NCBI GenBank assembly: GCA_031216915.1
Contig: JAUFNR010000084.1
Span: forward strand, 1 to 64,000
From: Pictodentalium vernedei
Lineage: Eukaryota; Mollusca; Scaphopoda; Dentaliida; Dentaliidae
Reading direction: 5' to 3'
Length of the DNA stretch: 64,000 nucleotides
A program made the position numbers and the translations under genes. Position 1 is the stretch's first letter, and every line of letters starts with the position of its first letter. Shown in pieces: positions 46,312-56,550 of this stretch. The notes under the pieces are model-generated. The model did no database searches, was not told where the DNA came from, and saw only the letters and a program-made list of their open reading frames with translations.

Positions 46312-47239
46312 GGGTAAGCGCCTGACTGTTGAGAGGTAAGAGGGGCACGGGAGGCCCATCTCGCTAGGCAGCAAAGCGCCACTAGGGGCGTCTTAAATAG
46401 TATAGTAAATCTGACCACGGTCGGTGGGTGGTATAAGTTAGTACGTGGTTGGTCCACGTAGGGGCATGTCCGTAGCCGTGCATGACAGTGCTGCCCCCCT
46501 GGAGGAGGGGGGGGGGTGGTGTTATTGTATGTATGGTCCATAGGTGGAGTCCTATGTTTGTATAGGCAGGATGCCCAAGGATACTCCTTCATAAGAGACG
46601 CCGGTGGTGAATATTAATATGTGGAACCATATACGGATAACAGGGCACCCCTTAAGGGCTGATTGTCCGGGGCTCAGAATAGGGTAAACGCCACCCTGCG
46701 AAGTGCAAGGGCGTGGACCTTCCTGGGTGGAGGCCTAGTTGGAAGGGACAAAATGCCCACTATGATTATTTTAATGAAGACGTATCGAGTATAAGGCACG
46801 ACAGCAGTAAAGTCGTCACGTAGCGGCCGTACGTGATAGTCAGACGCAGGGTAAGTCCCGGTATAAAAGAACAGGACAACGTGTGTGCAGAAATGGACAT
46901 ACATGTAGTGGAAGCAATAGGGGTAACCCTCGTTGGGAACAAGACGACGTGCACAGAATGCACGAAGTCCGCCACTTTTCAAGCTAGCTGCCGATAGGGA
47001 CCCAAAAGTCCAGAGATATGATAAGAAAGGGACAGCAAGCCACTAGGTTCGCCCGCAAGCTTTATGTATAGCACCTGACTGTTGAGAGGTAAGAGGGGCA
47101 CGGGAGGCCCATCCCACTAGGCAGCAAAGCGCCACTAGGGGCGTCTTAAATAGTATAGTGTATCTGACCACGGTCGGTGGGTGGTATAAGTCAGTACGTG
47201 GTTGGTCCACGTTGGGGCATGTCCTTTGCCGTGCATGAC
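46312..47239 (-). repeat. PLE 3' tandem modules M1 and M2 (copy B)
   Basis: Each module starts with GTCATGCACGGC on the minus strand. M1 spans 47239-46487, and M2 starts 753 bp further (46486) but is cut at 46312 by the junction to copy A. The same 754-bp arrangement is present in copy C. The open frames in the modules are not consistently kept, so I treat them as 3' UTR. Confidence 0.75.
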
Positions 47240-47613
47240 ATTGCGGAGTTAATGAACCGCTGCTGTTGGACAGCATGTATGATACGAAGTCGCATTCGAT
47301 TATGAAGCAACTGGATATCCTCAGTGAGGAAAGACATGGTAGGTTTAGGAGGCGTTGGTATAAATTTTAGTCCCTTACCAAGTAAAATTTTCTCATGTGT
47401 ACTTAGGGCGTAAGTTGACAGGTTGGTAATTTGTGTGCTAGCCTTGTCAGCCAATGCGGCGAGGTGAGATTGTCGTTTCATTTGACGCTGCGTGTGCCAT
47501 CTCCAGGTGCGTTTGACATGTACATAGGCCCGTGAGCAAGTCGCCCGACGGCTCTGAGATGAGCAGCGAGTTATGGTGGAATGAGCTTCACTAGTGGGGG
47601 TAGACCGGCCTAG
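47191..47613 (-). pseudogene. PLE ORF2 remnant, RT deleted (copy B)
   Basis: In frame after TGA 47616-47614: 44 codons, then the MKRQSHLAALADKAS segment with KILLGKGLKFIPTP. It runs across the deletion junction (QQQRFINS followed by AMSC) into M1 and ends at 47191. RT blocks are missing. Confidence 0.8.
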
Positions 47614-47616
47614 TCA
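47610..47616 (-). promoter_or_regulatory. Candidate stop-codon readthrough site, copy B
   Basis: The minus strand reads AAA CAA ACG TGA CTA GGC. The downstream frame is open for 44 codons to the methionine at 47481. Confidence 0.6.
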
Positions 47617-49034
47617 CGTTTGTTTGTTGGCAATTATCCTGGTCAGGTTGCGCAGTATGCCCGCCCAAGTGCATTTGTTGGCAAACGCGGTGAAGGCAGT
47701 AGTCAAACCATTATTGCCAGGATTGCTTAAAGTGGCGGTGTCCGAAGCGTTGGGCTCCACAGAAATGGACAAAGTTTCAGAGTTGTCAGGAGAGACATGG
47801 GAGGACTCTAGGCCCTCAGATGACGTGTTGGTGAGGCAACCGTGGGTTCCAAGGGTGGAACAGGGGTCTCGAGCTCTGACAAGGAAGCGTCGGAGGCAAC
47901 CCCAAGGCGACAGGAACGGTCCCTACGGTCGACGCAGGTGGGTACGTCGGTGAGCTTAGTGGTCGATAGTGGACAGGGTAGAGCTGATCCAGTGTTGGTA
48001 GATACCAATTTCATGTCAGTGACAGTATCGATGGTTTTATCCGTATTGTTGTCGGACCCGTTGTCTATAGACGGGGGGAGGGGCCACAATCTCTCTGGTA
48101 TAGTGACCTGTGACCATGGTAGTTGGCTACTGCAAGGGGTCATAAGTGTACTAAGTACGGTAGAAGTAGTAGTATCCAGAGGTACGCGGGATTTGGAGAC
48201 CGCCTCTTCTGTAGTGGCCCTGCGTTCAGTGGTACTAAGCCCCGCCCCGTGGATGACAGGGGGGATACCCTTGGGAGGGGTCGCATAGGTTGGATGTGTA
48301 TTGACCCGAGGTATCGCAATCGGGGGGAGAATTTTAGTCATTCCCAATTTGCGACGCTTGGGTGCGTTCGAAAGAGAATCAGCTAAGGTTTAGTTTGTGC
48401 CTGTAAGTGACGTTGGCCCGTGAGGGCGCTTCGGGAGGCGTGTCCCGACTTTGTCAGTGGAGTGTCCATTCGGCGAGTGGATTATACCCTCATGTGTGGT
48501 TAGGGTGGGTGCAATGGCAGCAGCCGTTGTGGTAGTGCCCGGGTTGAGGGCCGGTATAGCTGTGGCCATGATATCCTTAAAACGCTGAGCATTGGATAGC
48601 CGATATTTGGTGAGGTCAGCGCTGGAGAAGCGCTTGATAGTCGTCTGAAAGAGCTCAAGAAAGGTGGGTTGGTCCTGCTCGCTGATATTGGGAGGAAGCG
48701 GGTTGTTTAGGTACTCAGATATCTCGACTTCTTGGTCGGATATACGCTTCCAGTATTGTGTTTGCAGGAGTTGTGTGAAGCGCTGAGTGGTTTGGAAAGC
48801 AAGCTCGTCGAGGTCTGACGATATGTCATTCTCAAATTTGAGCACGCTATTGACAGTGCGGCGTAGATCTGTTTTTATGGTACTGAGAAGATCTGCGGGC
48901 ACGACGTGTTGTGCGTTGCATTGTTGATAAATGCGGTGTCTGTGGTGCGCAGCAGCTTCCCGAAACATAAGTCTCGGAGTATTATTGAGTTGCAGTCGGA
49001 GCGTGCGGTGGGTTTCAGGGTTAAGCGACTCCAT
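47614..49034 (-). pseudogene. PLE ORF1 (copy B)
   Basis: The probable start is MESLNPETH at 49034 (a longer frame begins at 49106). The N-terminal 210 or so residues are mostly helical with acidic and glutamine-rich stretches. The rest is rich in P, S and T with a basic KRRK patch. I recognise no catalytic or zinc motif. A CAA-to-TAA change ends the first frame at 48390 (copy C has glutamine). A 2-base insertion (GAGCTCGAGACC against GAGCTCGACC) shifts the frame near 47870. The last part again agrees with copy C and ends NKQT-TGA. PLE ORF1 proteins are poorly known; an RNA-binding or assembly role is only inference. Confidence 0.75.
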
Positions 49035-49819
49035 AATGGAGACAAGGTAAAGAAATAAGAGGTGAGGTGGACCTCTAATGTATTTGTCCGGAATTAGCTT
49101 CCGCAAAGTGTAACCAAGGTTTCGGCCTGTGCGACCTTATCAAACAAACAAATACAGAGATCTGTTGTATTAAAGTGGAGTTGTTACCAAACCCAGGTGG
49201 GTGGGAGTCTATACGTTAATCCGAAGTATTGAACTGTTGGTCAGGATTAGCCGTGGTAGCGACTTAGGTTAGGCAGCCGCGAGTGTGAGAGTCGGGAATG
49301 GTCACGACTTTATAGTGTTGTGTTATGGTTGAGTGAGAGCCGTGAGAACACAATGGAGAGCTGTAGCCTTGGTGGACAGCTGTGGTGAGAGTGTTAAAGC
49401 TAAATTGTGATGATTATTTTGTATCAATCCGAGCACCAAGAGCTGGCAATGGTAGCCCGGTACGTTGTTGGTCGATATAAAAACAGGTGTGGGTCACCAG
49501 TGTGTATTTCACCCGGGGGGTGGAATATGTGATGGTTGTTGGTACCAGTCCGAGCGCAAAGAGGTAAGCTCGAAAATGCTTTCGGGAGGGTGTACTTGGA
49601 GAGTCGTGGGTCGACGTGAAAGTGTGTGTGGGTCACCAGTAAATACTACACCAGGGAGGTGGAAAAAGAACGTGTAATAATGTCCGGGTGACACTGGTGA
49701 GAGTTGCACTAGCCGGGTCGGCAGAAACACGATCGAGTAAAAATAATACAAAAATTATAAGAATAATGAATGAAAGAGAAAATAAACGAAAGCAAAATGT
49801 GGGGCCGGAATAACTACCT
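49035..49819 (-). other. PLE leader with tandem ~140-bp repeat (copy B)
   Basis: On the minus strand the leader contains two related ~140-bp stretches, each with CTGGTGACCCACAC, a TCGACC word and AGCGCTCGGA or a close variant, as in copies C and D. No frame is kept. This may be the promoter and 5' UTR region. Confidence 0.55.
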
Positions 49820-50152
49820 GTGTTGTGAAATTGAGTATTGAGATTACGCCCGACTTGTGTTGCCGTTGTCTTGTCGGGCGAGAAGAACCGATGTTGGTCG
49901 AATCCATCTGATTGGTCGATTGGATGATAAACAAGATCTCGCCAGATCTCAGCCATTGAAGTTCGCAGAACTCAAGAAGTGACGCTAATTTGCAGACGTT
50001 TCTCGAGAAGCAGAAGCAACAGTGATAAAACGCTATCTTCAAACCTCGTTAGACAATAGCAGGAAAGTGAGTTGACATATCATATTGAAAACAACTGCTA
50101 TTGCTATATATATTTATTACTATATAAGTATCATCATTAATTTTTCAATATT
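49820..50152. other. Spacer between PLE copy B and gag-like element
   Basis: Not shared with copies C or D. A 9-bp inverted pair (CAATAGCAG / CTGCTATTG) and a TATATAAG word near 50121 lie just upstream of the TGGCGACGA site, which would fit the end of an LTR, but I cannot define one. Confidence 0.4.
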
Positions 50153-50166
50153 TGGCGACGATATGA
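50153..50166 (+). promoter_or_regulatory. Possible primer-binding site of an LTR element
   Basis: TGGCGACGATATGA follows TTTTTCAATATT. LTR retrotransposons often have TGG (pairing with tRNA CCA) a few bases after the LTR end in CA, and TTTGGCGACGA is a form I associate with invertebrate Ty3-type elements. No second LTR was found, so this is tentative. Confidence 0.35.
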
Positions 50167-50183
50167 CTCGAACTGACTGCAGG

Positions 50184-50648
50184 GTGAGTACCACTCGCGG
50201 CCATGTTTCTTGTTAGAAAAAATTGATAGCGTCTCCATTTTGAAATTTGGAAAATATCACTAAAGGTCTGAGTTGAGATACGGTTGTTGCCTTATTTCAG
50301 TCACTTTTGAATATGTGTTGAATTCTTTTTTCTTTTTTGACCCTTAGGAAATTAATTTTCATTGAGTTGGTGCTCTTTGATGTTTTTCCTGACTTGTTTG
50401 AAATATCGGTCGGTGCCTTTGTTTTGAATAGTCTGGTGATTCCTGAAAGGGTGTTAAAGAGTTCAATATTTTGAATTTTGTTTATATTGGGTTGTTGCTC
50501 AATATGTTTTGAAAATATATTTTTCGGCTGACCAGCACGTAACGCCAAAAATATTATTTTCGTGTATAAAGTTTTTTGCTTTCTAAATTTTTTCTTCTAA
50601 AAAAAAAAAACAAACCAAAAACAAAAACAATTTTTTCATTTTTTCCAG
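50184..50648 (+). other. Predicted intron in gag-like leader
   Basis: A strong donor (CAGG/GTGAGTA at 50184) and a pyrimidine-rich acceptor (TTTTTTCATTTTTTCCAG ending 50648) bracket AT-rich sequence. The ORF opens just after the acceptor, with a good start context (GCCATGG at 50691). The intron is a prediction from signals only. Confidence 0.4.
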
Positions 50649-50690
50649 TTGGAATTTCTTGTAAAAATTTTTGAAACATATTCAAAAGCC

Positions 50691-53600
50691 ATGGACAATA
50701 AAATAAAGGTAAATACTGCTTCTTATGAAGAACTACTGAAAATTCCCCATGTAGGCCCAGCAATTGCGGGTGAAATAATTGAAAGGAGGGAGTATGTAGG
50801 AGTTTTGACCAGGGAAGACCTAATTTCTCTTCCATATTTTAGAGGTTCAAGAGATCAGTGGAATGCTATAGATTTTAGAAGACCTTGCAACCCAGTTAGG
50901 GAAAGAACCGAAATGGATGAACAGGTCTTGGTACAGGGTTTAACTCCACCCCTTTCAATTACAAAATCACTTTGCATAGATCCAATGGATATGGAAAATC
51001 CTATACTAAGTGATAGAGGGCAAGTTAAGTATTCGATTTTGTCGCCACAACAATCGATAAGTAGTTCTAGACCCACAGTAAGTCCAGCAAGTTCAGAGAA
51101 TGTTCCAGTAGGGGCAGAGTCTGTTGGTCTAGTGAGACAAACTGAGTATTCTCAGAATTTGTCAGCTAGTCGAGTGGTTGAAGGCGACCTGATTCCATCG
51201 ACTGAGCTGATAAGTCAAAGTGGGCAAATTTCTAAAGTAAGTGGGGTGGAGGATGGCTACCTGAGTCCACCTCATTTAACACTTTCAGGAGACCTTGACA
51301 GCCGATATCTGCATAGTATTGATCAGAATATAGAGGTTAAAGTAGAGGTGGAGGAAGGCTACCTAAGTCCACCTGAGCTTACATACACCCAGCTTTCTGA
51401 TAATATGAGGGCTGAATATGAAAGGATCAGGGAAGAAAATGAGAAACTAATGCAACGGGTTAAAATTGCGGAATTGCAATTAGAAATTCAGATGTTAGAA
51501 CTGAAAAATAACCCGGATGTTAGGCCAAAGGTGTCAGTAAGTTCTGAGGCACCGGCTTCTGCTGATAGCCAGATATTTTATACTGAGGGGCCTCTGACCG
51601 GAAGTACTCCATCGGAGGAGCCCTTAGATTTAACAATGGGCGCTGCAAGCACTGCAGGGCTTGGCCAAAAGGTCAATCAGCCTAAGTCGATGGTTTGGGA
51701 TGGTCGATACCAGAGGATGTCTCCTAAAAGATACACGTCAACTCCAAAAGGTAATTTAGGGGTCATTAGGTATCAGGATGACGCATCCCAGGTAACACAC
51801 CTTTCGCCTACAGTTTTGGTGAATAGAAATAATATAGCGGCAAGAAATAGTATTTTATCTGCAGTACCCCAGATAAATAAATATGAGTCTGTGTCAAAAC
51901 AAGATATTAACATGCCTCTATCCTCCGGCACGGCTCGTGTTGGGGGTGGAGAAGTTAATATTTTGTTAAAACCATCTCTTTCCTCCGGCACGGCACGTGT
52001 TGGGGGGTGGTGAATTTAATAGGCCACAGACATTGAATGAAAATACAGTTCTTGCCCATTCACCAAAAATATACAGTTATTCGACACAACCCAATTATAC
52101 ATTGGCTGGTCATAGGTCACTGGCACGAGAAAATGCAATTACTTATATTACATCTGCGGTGACCGGAACTATCATGAATGCAGGTGAGATTCATTATAGG
52201 ACAAGAGGTAATTTGAATACGACTGTATCTCCCAATTATGTGTATCAAGATGTTTCTGGGCGACGGCTACCTGAACCTAGTAAACTGAGCGGATACCAGA
52301 TGCCGCCGAGTACAGCTATAAACGTTTATCCTGGGGTACATCAGAATTTGAGTACTCAGGATCAGCGTTATAAATCTGTGCATTTTATACAGAATGCACA
52401 TGATAATCAAACACCAAACAATTTACCTCAGCAGCCATGTGTAAGTGGAAGTGTTGGGTCACAAATAAATAAAGTATTGGTTAACACTGGTCCTACAATA
52501 CAAATGAATCAAACAGGCCAGGTGAATCCAATCTTGAGTTATCAGGTACCAGTTTATGAAGGTGTAAGCTTAGCGGAACCTAGTGGAGTACCCTCGAGGG
52601 TCCAACATTCTTACACTCAACAGTCTGCAATGACAAGAACTGGGGATAATCAAGTATATGTGACACCTGTTCAAAATATTGTTTCATATCCTGACCGAAC
52701 GCAACGGGTATGTTACGAAAATGTAGGCCAGTATGCTCAACAATTGTCTCCGAATATTCATTATCAGGGAGCATCAGGAAATCCTATGCCCCCTAGGTCA
52801 TCTGTTCAAAATGAATGTGTAGTAATTCCACAAGAGGGAGCATTTGGCCACCAACTGCGTCCTCAAGTTCATAGTTCTACAATCGGACATCAACAAATTC
52901 CTACTGGAAATACAAATAATTGGCAAACACAAAGTTATGATTATAATCAAGGAGGGGTGTATGGAACCCCCACCCCCCCACCCCCCCCCCACCCCCCTCA
53001 ATAGGTACGGTTCACCTAATAGAAGTTTGCCATTGGCATCAGTGAATTATGGGGCTTCTCATACCAAATTTGAATTATCAAACGCTAAGAAGCCAGGATC
53101 AATTGCCTAGACAGTCTGATGTCCAATTGTTTGCTACATGTCAAAATATGGGTAATCAGTCGTCTATGCCTGGACTTGCGTTGCCGGCACGGCAGGGTGA
53201 GTTCATGTGTAGTCAAGAGAATCAAATGAATTCCCAAACTGCACAATTCCCAATGAACAGTCAAGTTTCACACTCATACCAAGCACCACAGCCTTTTCCA
53301 TTTACAATACCAGGCATGCAGGTTCCACTGAATCAGGTACAAATGGGGCCGTCACAATCCCGACAAGTACTGAACGGATTGAGTCAACCAGTGAGATTGG
53401 ATTTGCAATACCCGACCGAACGGGAGGGGGTGCAAATGTCCCAATCTCAGCAGCCTGGAAGTTCTGTTCCACGAAAATTAGTTGTGCCTCAAGGCTTGAA
53501 ATTTGAAGGTACTGAATCGTGGACAGCTTTTAAAATTAAATTTAAGCGTTATGCTGTAATGGAGCAATGGACTCCAGAGGAACAAAAAAATGTTTTATGT

Positions 53601-53909
53601 TTCTGTCTTGGTGGTAAGGCTAGTGAAGTGTACTCGTTATGGTGTGAACGAAATCAAAATATGACCATAGAGGAGCAAATGACACGGTTAGAGGCCCGTT
53701 TCGGTGAACATAGTACACAAGAGACTACCCAGTTAAAGTTCCAAAATGTTAAACAAACACAAGGTCAATCTTTGGAAGACTGGGCCGAAACGGTACTCTC
53801 CTTAGCGACATATGCTTTTAAAGATTGTCCAGAGCAAAGACCATGTACACTGTTTGATTATGTTATAGATAAGATGGTGTCACGTCGCAGGTGTTTGATA
53901 ACCCAGTAA
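50691..53909 (+). pseudogene. Gag-like protein with N-terminal helix-hairpin-helix domain
   Basis: Three consecutive frames: 50649-52013, 51997-53004 and about 53010-53909. The N-terminus, counted from MDNK at 50691, is a ComEA-type helix-hairpin-helix: VNTASYEELLKIP at residues 7-19, VGPAIAGEIIERR 21-33, LTREDLISLP after. A long Q/S/P/Y-rich, disordered-looking region follows, with a short coiled coil near 51410-51520. The C-terminal part (53490-53820) is a retrotransposon gag capsid domain: LKFEGTESWTAFKIKFKRYA, WTPEEQKNVLCFCL, GKASEVYSLW, QSLEDWAETVLSLA. Frames change at G6 (51999-52008; a nearby repeat has G5) and in a C-rich tract (52970-53000). The ORF ends without zinc knuckle, protease or pol. 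It could be a gag of an LTR element or a gag-derived host gene; the breaks favour a decayed element unless they are assembly errors. Confidence 0.75.
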
Positions 53910-53923
53910 GATCGCGGCGATGT

Positions 53924-54054
53924 CTGATTGGTCAAACAGTTGTCCAATCAGATCATCCCACACGGCGGTATGTTCCAGGAGGCCAATAGATAAGCGTGTT
54001 GTAAAATTATCCCACGCAGGCGCTCTCTGATTGGTCAAACAACTGTCCAATCAG
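53924..54054. repeat. Pair of inverted CCAAT palindromes
   Basis: CTGATTGGTCAA...TTGTCCAATCAG (28 bp) occurs at 53924-53951 and again, with changes in the loop, at 54027-54054, 103 bp apart. Each has facing ATTGG and CCAAT boxes. The flanks share CCCACAC/CCCACGC words. Possibly promoter-like or a foldback repeat. Confidence 0.65.
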
Positions 54055-54189
54055 ATCGTGCCACGCAGTAGTTTCTGCGTGGCGAACAGATGAGTGATCC
54101 GGAATGTTGTAGTAAACTACTTTCGCATGCTCAACTCAAAGGAAAGCTGAAAAGGAATGAACAACTCTAAATTTTCTCTCTATTAAATT

Positions 54190-54430
54190 TTATTTTCACA
54201 TAAAATCAGTTTTACAAGTAATCAATTGGTTTTACAATAGTCAAAATGGATTTGCAATCACACTTACAAATTTACAAGTAATTTTTTCAAAGCGAAAATG
54301 GTTTTACAATCAATTAAAATGGATTTACAATCAATCAAAATGGATTTTCAATAAGTTTTTACAAGTAATTTTACAATTTCACCATAAGTAATTTCTACAA
54401 TAAGTAGTTTTACAATACTTTACAGGTAAG
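54190..54430. repeat. AT-rich short degenerate repeats
   Basis: Words such as TTTTACAATCAAT, AAAATGGATTTACAAT and ACAAGTAATTTT recur at about 20-25 bp spacing. No coding potential. Confidence 0.6.
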
Positions 54431-54523
54431 CATACAATAAACATAATTAAATGTTCAGTAAATGTCTTTTGTCCCTGAAAAGGGATAGTTTTTGTTGTTG
54501 TCGTTCTTCTGGACTTTCTCTAG

Positions 54524-55183
54524 TTATGATCCCAAGCTGTCTGCACTTCCAGAAAACGTGTATTTTCTTAATAATGCACTTCCAGAAAACGTGTATTTTC
54601 TTAATAATGGATCAAACAAGCATTTTCGTTTCTCAATTGCGAATTTTTCAGCTTCGTTCATTCCGTAACCCTCCTCATCTCGAAGTCGCTGAGCAGTTTT
54701 TCTAATTTTTCCATAGATTGGATGTTGTCTGAAGTGCCTTACTCGACTCATTGCCTTAAATAATCTTCTACAGAGGGAAGCTCTCACGCTGTCTCTAAGA
54801 GCTTCCCTGGCCGCTTTGGTGGCCTCGTCTGTTGGCAAGCCATTTTCTATGTACGACACTTTCAATCTCTGAAATTTAGCTGTATTATCTTCATATGCTC
54901 TTATGATTAAAGTGTCTATCATGTTCGTTTCGCCATCTTCCTCTTCTGAATATTCACTTCCAGTGGTGGAATCACTATCGTCTGACTCTGAATATGTGCT
55001 CTCGTCAGAATCAGACAAGTTATAATCTTCGTTTGACTGTTTCCCTTCACCCGTCATCCCAAACCTCTTGAGGCAGTAGCCATCTTCGTGTCTATTGCGT
55101 GTAAAGGCTCTTGAGAATGCTTTCCTACAGAATTTACAGTCGTGGCTCGGCATGTCTTCTCTCTTTGAACGCTCTGAGAACAA
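54524..55183 (-). CDS. Zinc-finger, acidic-tract ORF of unknown function
   Basis: 219 codons. A C2HC-type finger (CKFCRKAFSRAFTRNRHEDGYC) lies at about residues 16-37. A serine/aspartate/glutamate tract follows (SDSDESTYSESDDSDSTTGSEYSEEEDGE), then a basic helical region ending in an exact 11-residue tandem duplication (LLRKYTFSGSA twice, from a 33-bp DNA repeat at about 54545-54610). I do not recognise the family. The architecture resembles accessory ORFs of large DNA transposons or a truncated host zinc-finger protein. The start could be the first Met or the internal MPSHD. The reading frame is intact. Confidence 0.55.
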   Translation of the reverse strand: MFSERSKREDMPSHDCKFCRKAFSRAFTRNRHEDGYCLKRFGMTGEGKQSNEDYNLSDSDESTYSESDDSDSTTGSEYSEEEDGETNMIDTLIIRAYEDNTAKFQRLKVSYIENGLPTDEATKAAREALRDSVRASLCRRLFKAMSRVRHFRQHPIYGKIRKTAQRLRDEEGYGMNEAEKFAIEKRKCLFDPLLRKYTFSGSALLRKYTFSGSADSLGS

Positions 55184-55254
55184 ATGAGAACTGGGTGGAC
55201 ATCACGATTTATAAAACAGTGAAGGGTACCCTCAAATACGCGCATGCGTACATC

Positions 55255-55393
55255 AGTTCTACATATGTACACATCCGTTTTACATACGGGCACATCCATT
55301 TTACATACGGGCACATCCATTTTACATACGGGCACATCCGTTTTACATACAGGCACATCCGTTTTACATACTGGCACATCCATTTTACATACG
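55255..55393. repeat. 21-bp tandem repeats
   Basis: About six copies of a 21-bp unit, TTTTACATACGGGCACATCC plus A or G, with small changes. It lies between the start of the zinc-finger ORF (divergent) and the left edge of Penelope copy C. Because 21 is a multiple of three, both strands read as repeated heptapeptides; these are not convincing proteins. Confidence 0.9.
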
Positions 55394-56550
55394 GGCACAT
55401 ACTGTACCCGGTATTCGACAATTATCTTACCAAGACAAAACAATCAACTTACAAACACACCTGCTGTTTCAGCCAATCGCTGTGATGTGTATTCGTTCTA
55501 CTAACCAATCACATCGCTTCCTCATGTCACGTGCTTACCTTCACGAAGTCTTGCACCAGTCTGACAATCATTTCCAATTTGACTGTGATCGACTTCACTT
55601 CGTTAACTGGAAGCCATTTTGAAATAGTGTTTTCATAACAATATTGAGCTTGTGATTTACCAACTTGTGATCTTTACACATTGTTTATACCACCGCACCC
55701 TGCGACACCACTGTTTTTACACACCTTCCCTTTCATGTACAGGTAGTTATTCCGGCCCCACATTTTGCTTTCGTTTATTTTCGCTTTTATTCATTATTCT
55801 TATATTTTTTTTTATTATTTTTACTCGATCGTGTTTCTGCCGACCCGGCTAGTGCGACTCGCTCCAGTGTCACCCTGACATTGATACACGTTCTTTTTCC
55901 ACCTCCCTGGTGAAGTATTTACTGGTGACCCACACCCACTTTCACGTCGACCCACGACTCTCCAAATACACCCTCCCGAAAGCATTTTCGAGCTAACCTC
56001 CTCAGCTCTTAGCGCTCGGACTGGTACCAACCACCATCACATATTCCACCCCCGGGTGAAATACACACTGGTGACCCACACCTGTTTTTATATCGACCAA
56101 CAACGTACCGAGCTACCATTGCCAGCTCTAGGCGCTCGGATTGATACAAAACAATCATCACAATTTAGCTTTAACACTCTCACCGCAGCTGTCCACCAAG
56201 GCTACAGCTCTCCATTGTGTTCTAACTCAACCATAACACAACACTATAAAGTCGTGACCATTCCCGACTCTCACGGTCGCGGCTGCCTAACCTAAGTCGC
56301 AACCACGGCTAATCCTGACCAACAGTTCAAAACTTCGGATTAACGTATAGACTTCCACCCACCTGGGTTTGGTAACAACTCCACTTTAATACAACAGATC
56401 TCTGTTTTTGTTTGTTTGATAAGGTCGCACAGGCCGAAACCTTGGTTACACTTTGCGGAAGCTAATTCCGGACAAATACATTAGAGGTCCACCTCACCTC
56501 TTATTTCTTTACATTGTCTCCATTATGGAGTCGCTTAACCCTGAAACCCA
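55394..56550 (+). repeat. Left pseudo-LTR of Penelope copy C
   Basis: Nearly identical to 60064-61225 (copy D), starting CTGTACCCGGTATT and ending in the first codons of ORF1. It holds two ~140-bp internal repeats (about 55900-56040 and 56050-56160). PLEs typically have such pseudo-LTRs produced by tandem partial copies. Confidence 0.8.

Larger units (their letters stand above)
46312..49819 (-). mobile_element. Penelope-like element copy B, RT-deleted
   Basis: Minus-strand order: leader (49819-49035), ORF1 (49034-47614, with nonsense and frameshift changes), TGA-CTAG, pre-RT segment (47613 to about 47245), then a direct jump to the 3' repeat modules M1 (47239-46487) and a truncated M2 (46486-46312). 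The RT is absent. The deletion junction is base-for-base the same as in copy C on the other strand. The 5' edge (GTAGTTATTCCGGCCCC at about 49819) is where similarity to copies C and D begins. Confidence 0.85.

Noticed and set aside
55255-55393. Regular short repeats considered as a CRISPR-like array
   Set aside because: There are no unique spacers, the unit is contiguous, and the genome is eukaryotic.
55111-55504. Heptapeptide-repeat frames (PVCKTDV, RFTYGHI) on both strands
   Set aside because: A 21-bp tandem repeat keeps any frame open; three overlapping frames on both strands are equally repetitive.
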